NCBI GenBank assembly: GCA_017354375.1
Contig: JAFMRC010000019.1
Location: forward strand, 1 to 32,593
Length of the DNA: 32,593 bases
Direction: 5' to 3'
Source of the DNA: Nocardiopsaceae bacterium
GTDB taxonomy: Bacteria; Actinomycetota; Actinomycetes; Streptosporangiales; Streptosporangiaceae
Within the stretch, counting starts at the first letter, position 1. Each line of letters begins with the position of its first letter. Below the pieces are notes generated by a model, which did no database searches, had not been told where the DNA came from, and was given only the letters and a program-made list of their open reading frames with translations. Positions 31,185 to 32,593 of the stretch are shown piece after piece. The translations under genes were made by a program, and so were the position numbers.

Positions 31185-32332
31185 CTCCGCTATCGATTCT
31201 CGATCTCGCGCCGGTCACCGAGGATTCCTCGCCCGCCGAGGCGCTGCGGAACACGATCGACCTGGCCCGCAAGGCCGAGGCCGCCGGGTATCTCCGGTAC
31301 TGGGTGGCCGAGCACCACTTCGCGCCCGGGGTCGCGGCGTCGGCTCCCGCCGTCCTCATCGGCGCGATCGCGGCCGCCACCTCCCGGATCCGGGTCGGCT
31401 CCGGGGCGGTGCAGCTCGGGCACCAGACCCCGGCGGCCGTGGTGGAGGCGTTCGGCACGCTGTCCGCGCTGTACCCGGGGCGGATCGACCTTGGCCTTGG
31501 GCGCAGCGGGCAGCGGCGGACCGAGGAGCGCAAGCGGGCGGCGCGGCGGGCCGCCTCCGGCGAGGCGCCGCCGCCCCCCGAGGCGAAGGTCATCGACGGG
31601 CTGCTCATCCCCGGGAAGTACTCCCACTCCCACCTGCTGACGTCGCCGCGGCCCGCGGTGGCGGCCCGGCTGCTGCAGCAGCCCGGGGCCCAGACACCGG
31701 ACTTCGGCGACCAGGTGGACGACATCCTGGCCTTCCTGGCCGGGACGTGGCGGTCGGAGGACGGCATCACCATGGAGACCGTTCCCGGGACGGGATCCGA
31801 CGCCGAGGTGTGGATCCTGGGGTCGAGCGGCGGGCAGAGCGCGCGGGTCGCCGGCGCCCTCGGGCTGCCGTTCGCCGCGAACTACCACGTGTCGCCCGCG
31901 ACCGTGCTGGAGGCCGTGTCGGCCTACCGCGACGCGTTCAGGCCGTCGTCCGTGCTGCGGCGACCGCACGTGCTGGTGTCGGCGGACGTCGTGGTCGCGC
32001 CCACCGACGCTGAGGCCAGGGAGCTGGCCGCGCCGTACGGGCTGTGGGTCCGGTCCGTCAGGTCCGGCGACGGGGCGATGCGGTTCCCGTCTCCCGCCAC
32101 GGTCGCGGCGGAACCGTGGACCGACTCCGACCGGGCGCTGGTCGCCGACCGGACCTCCACCCAGTTCGCGGGCTCGCCCGCCAGCGTGGCCAAGCAACTG
32201 CGGGTGCTGCGAGACGCCACCGGCGCCGACGAGCTGCTCGTCACCACGATCACCGGCCGGCATTCCGACCGGGTGCGCTCATTCGAGTTGCTGGCCCGCG
32301 AGTGGAGCGTAGAGCCACGGGAACGTATTTAG
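31181..32332 (+). CDS. Luciferase-like (LLM) oxidoreductase, operon gene 3
   Basis: 383 residues from GTG 31181, overlapping the preceding stop. It belongs to a different LLM branch from genes 1 and 2 (LuxA/alkanal-monooxygenase-like): MTPLSILDLAPVTEDSSPAE, YWVAEHHFAPGVAASAPAVL (catalytic His pair), IRVGSGAVQLGHQTPAAVVE and YPGRIDLGLGRSGQR. A Pro/Glu-rich insertion (SGEAPPPPEAKV) lies in the usual mobile loop. C-terminal phrases GSPASVAKQLRVLRD and GADELLVTTI are typical. Together with its two partners it should act in one degradative or sulfur/nitrogen scavenging pathway (inference from coupling). Confidence 0.88.
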   Translation: MTPLSILDLAPVTEDSSPAEALRNTIDLARKAEAAGYLRYWVAEHHFAPGVAASAPAVLIGAIAAATSRIRVGSGAVQLGHQTPAAVVEAFGTLSALYPGRIDLGLGRSGQRRTEERKRAARRAASGEAPPPPEAKVIDGLLIPGKYSHSHLLTSPRPAVAARLLQQPGAQTPDFGDQVDDILAFLAGTWRSEDGITMETVPGTGSDAEVWILGSSGGQSARVAGALGLPFAANYHVSPATVLEAVSAYRDAFRPSSVLRRPHVLVSADVVVAPTDAEARELAAPYGLWVRSVRSGDGAMRFPSPATVAAEPWTDSDRALVADRTSTQFAGSPASVAKQLRVLRDATGADELLVTTITGRHSDRVRSFELLAREWSVEPRERI

Positions 32333-32487
32333 CATCAAAAAACACCGATTATTCACAAGTTCCACCTTTACGGCGGAGTCTGCCCCACGTTAATGTCCGT
32401 ATGGCGTATTAACCAGATATGCCGCGACAGGCGGCAGGGCTGCGCAAGGGCGCGTGGCCCCCACCTCACGACGAGGGGAGCTTGTGA
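32333..32487. promoter_or_regulatory. Intergenic region with an AT-rich dyad, upstream of a secreted protein
   Basis: GTTAAT (32389-32394) and ATTAAC (32408-32413) form a perfect dyad with a 13-bp gap, in a locally AT-rich stretch about 75-100 bp before the next start. It may be an operator. The rest of the gap shows no gene or strong terminator. Confidence 0.4.
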
Positions 32488-32593
32488 ATGGCAATACGAC
32501 GACGCTGGCCCATCATGCTGGCCGGCTTGGCCGTCGCCGCCGTCCCGGCGGTGACCATGGCCGCGGCCGGCACGGCCGCGGCGGCCCCCGAGC
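32488..32593 (+). CDS. N-terminus of a secreted protein (partial)
   Basis: ATG 32488 has GGGGAG about 7 nt upstream. The 35 visible codons are a Sec-type signal peptide: MAIRRRWPIMLAGLAVAAVP, then AVTMAAAGTAAAAPE, with a basic n-region, hydrophobic core and an Ala-rich cleavage zone (AAA-A). The mature protein lies beyond the window, so its function is unknown. Confidence 0.75.
   Translation, partial: MAIRRRWPIMLAGLAVAAVPAVTMAAAGTAAAAPE

Overview
The window is high-GC, gene-dense DNA from an actinomycete. Evidence: frequent GTG/TTG starts, 4-nt GTGA/ATGA gene overlaps, a WhiJ-type HTH/DUF397/RsbW-like ATPase locus, a DUF574 methyltransferase, a furA-katG pair and several luciferase-like flavin oxidoreductases. 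A filamentous, sporulating lineage (Streptosporangiales- or Streptomycetales-like) fits best; this is inference from gene content. No phage, IS element, integrase or CRISPR array is visible.

Layout. 1-1132: start of a membrane-anchored protein (minus), then about 1 kb of apparently non-coding DNA. 1133-1816: orphan coiled-coil/zinc-ribbon protein. 1871-4007 (minus): MerR regulator, methylglyoxal synthase, VOC protein and HD-domain phosphohydrolase. A DHA2-type MFS drug exporter (4032-5462) diverges from merR through a 24-bp gap carrying a MerR-type promoter with a 19-bp spacer. 5703-7467 (minus): HTH regulator with a 27-bp near-perfect upstream palindrome, and a PfkB kinase. 7480-8961: NCS1 nucleobase permease. 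8954-10751 (minus): VOC protein, MgtC/SapB membrane protein, Ohr/OsmC peroxidase.

10859-20825 is the most interesting block, a predicted glycan-use regulon. A LacI regulator and an intracellular GH172 (DUF2961) glycosidase diverge from a six-gene operon: two Dpp-type permeases, a lipoprotein binding protein, two ATPases and a Tat-exported beta-propeller protein that looks DUF4185-like with a C-terminal discoidin-like domain. The divergent intergenic region holds two copies of the palindrome GTAATCGATTAC, each placed on a good promoter. GH172 plus DUF4185 (GH183) is the enzyme combination known from D-arabinan breakdown, so the proposed route is extracellular cutting, oligosaccharide import, intracellular trimming and LacI induction.

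20920-20993 is tRNA-Arg(TCT). 21541-24386 holds the WhiJ-like locus (HTH-DUF5753, DUF397, divergent RsbW-like ATPase) with a DUF574 methyltransferase. 24397-32332 is oxidative/flavin chemistry: a luciferase-like oxidoreductase, katG, furA with a likely leaderless promoter, and a divergent operon of three overlapping luciferase-like monooxygenase genes. 32488-32593 is the start of a secreted protein.

Two patterns cut across the genes. First, perfect tandem or near-tandem duplications with periods of 14-21 bp recur at gene edges and inside hydrophilic coding segments. Second, three genes (pfkB-like, two luciferase-like) contain compact, in-frame, perfect palindromes at places that look like family-variable insertions.
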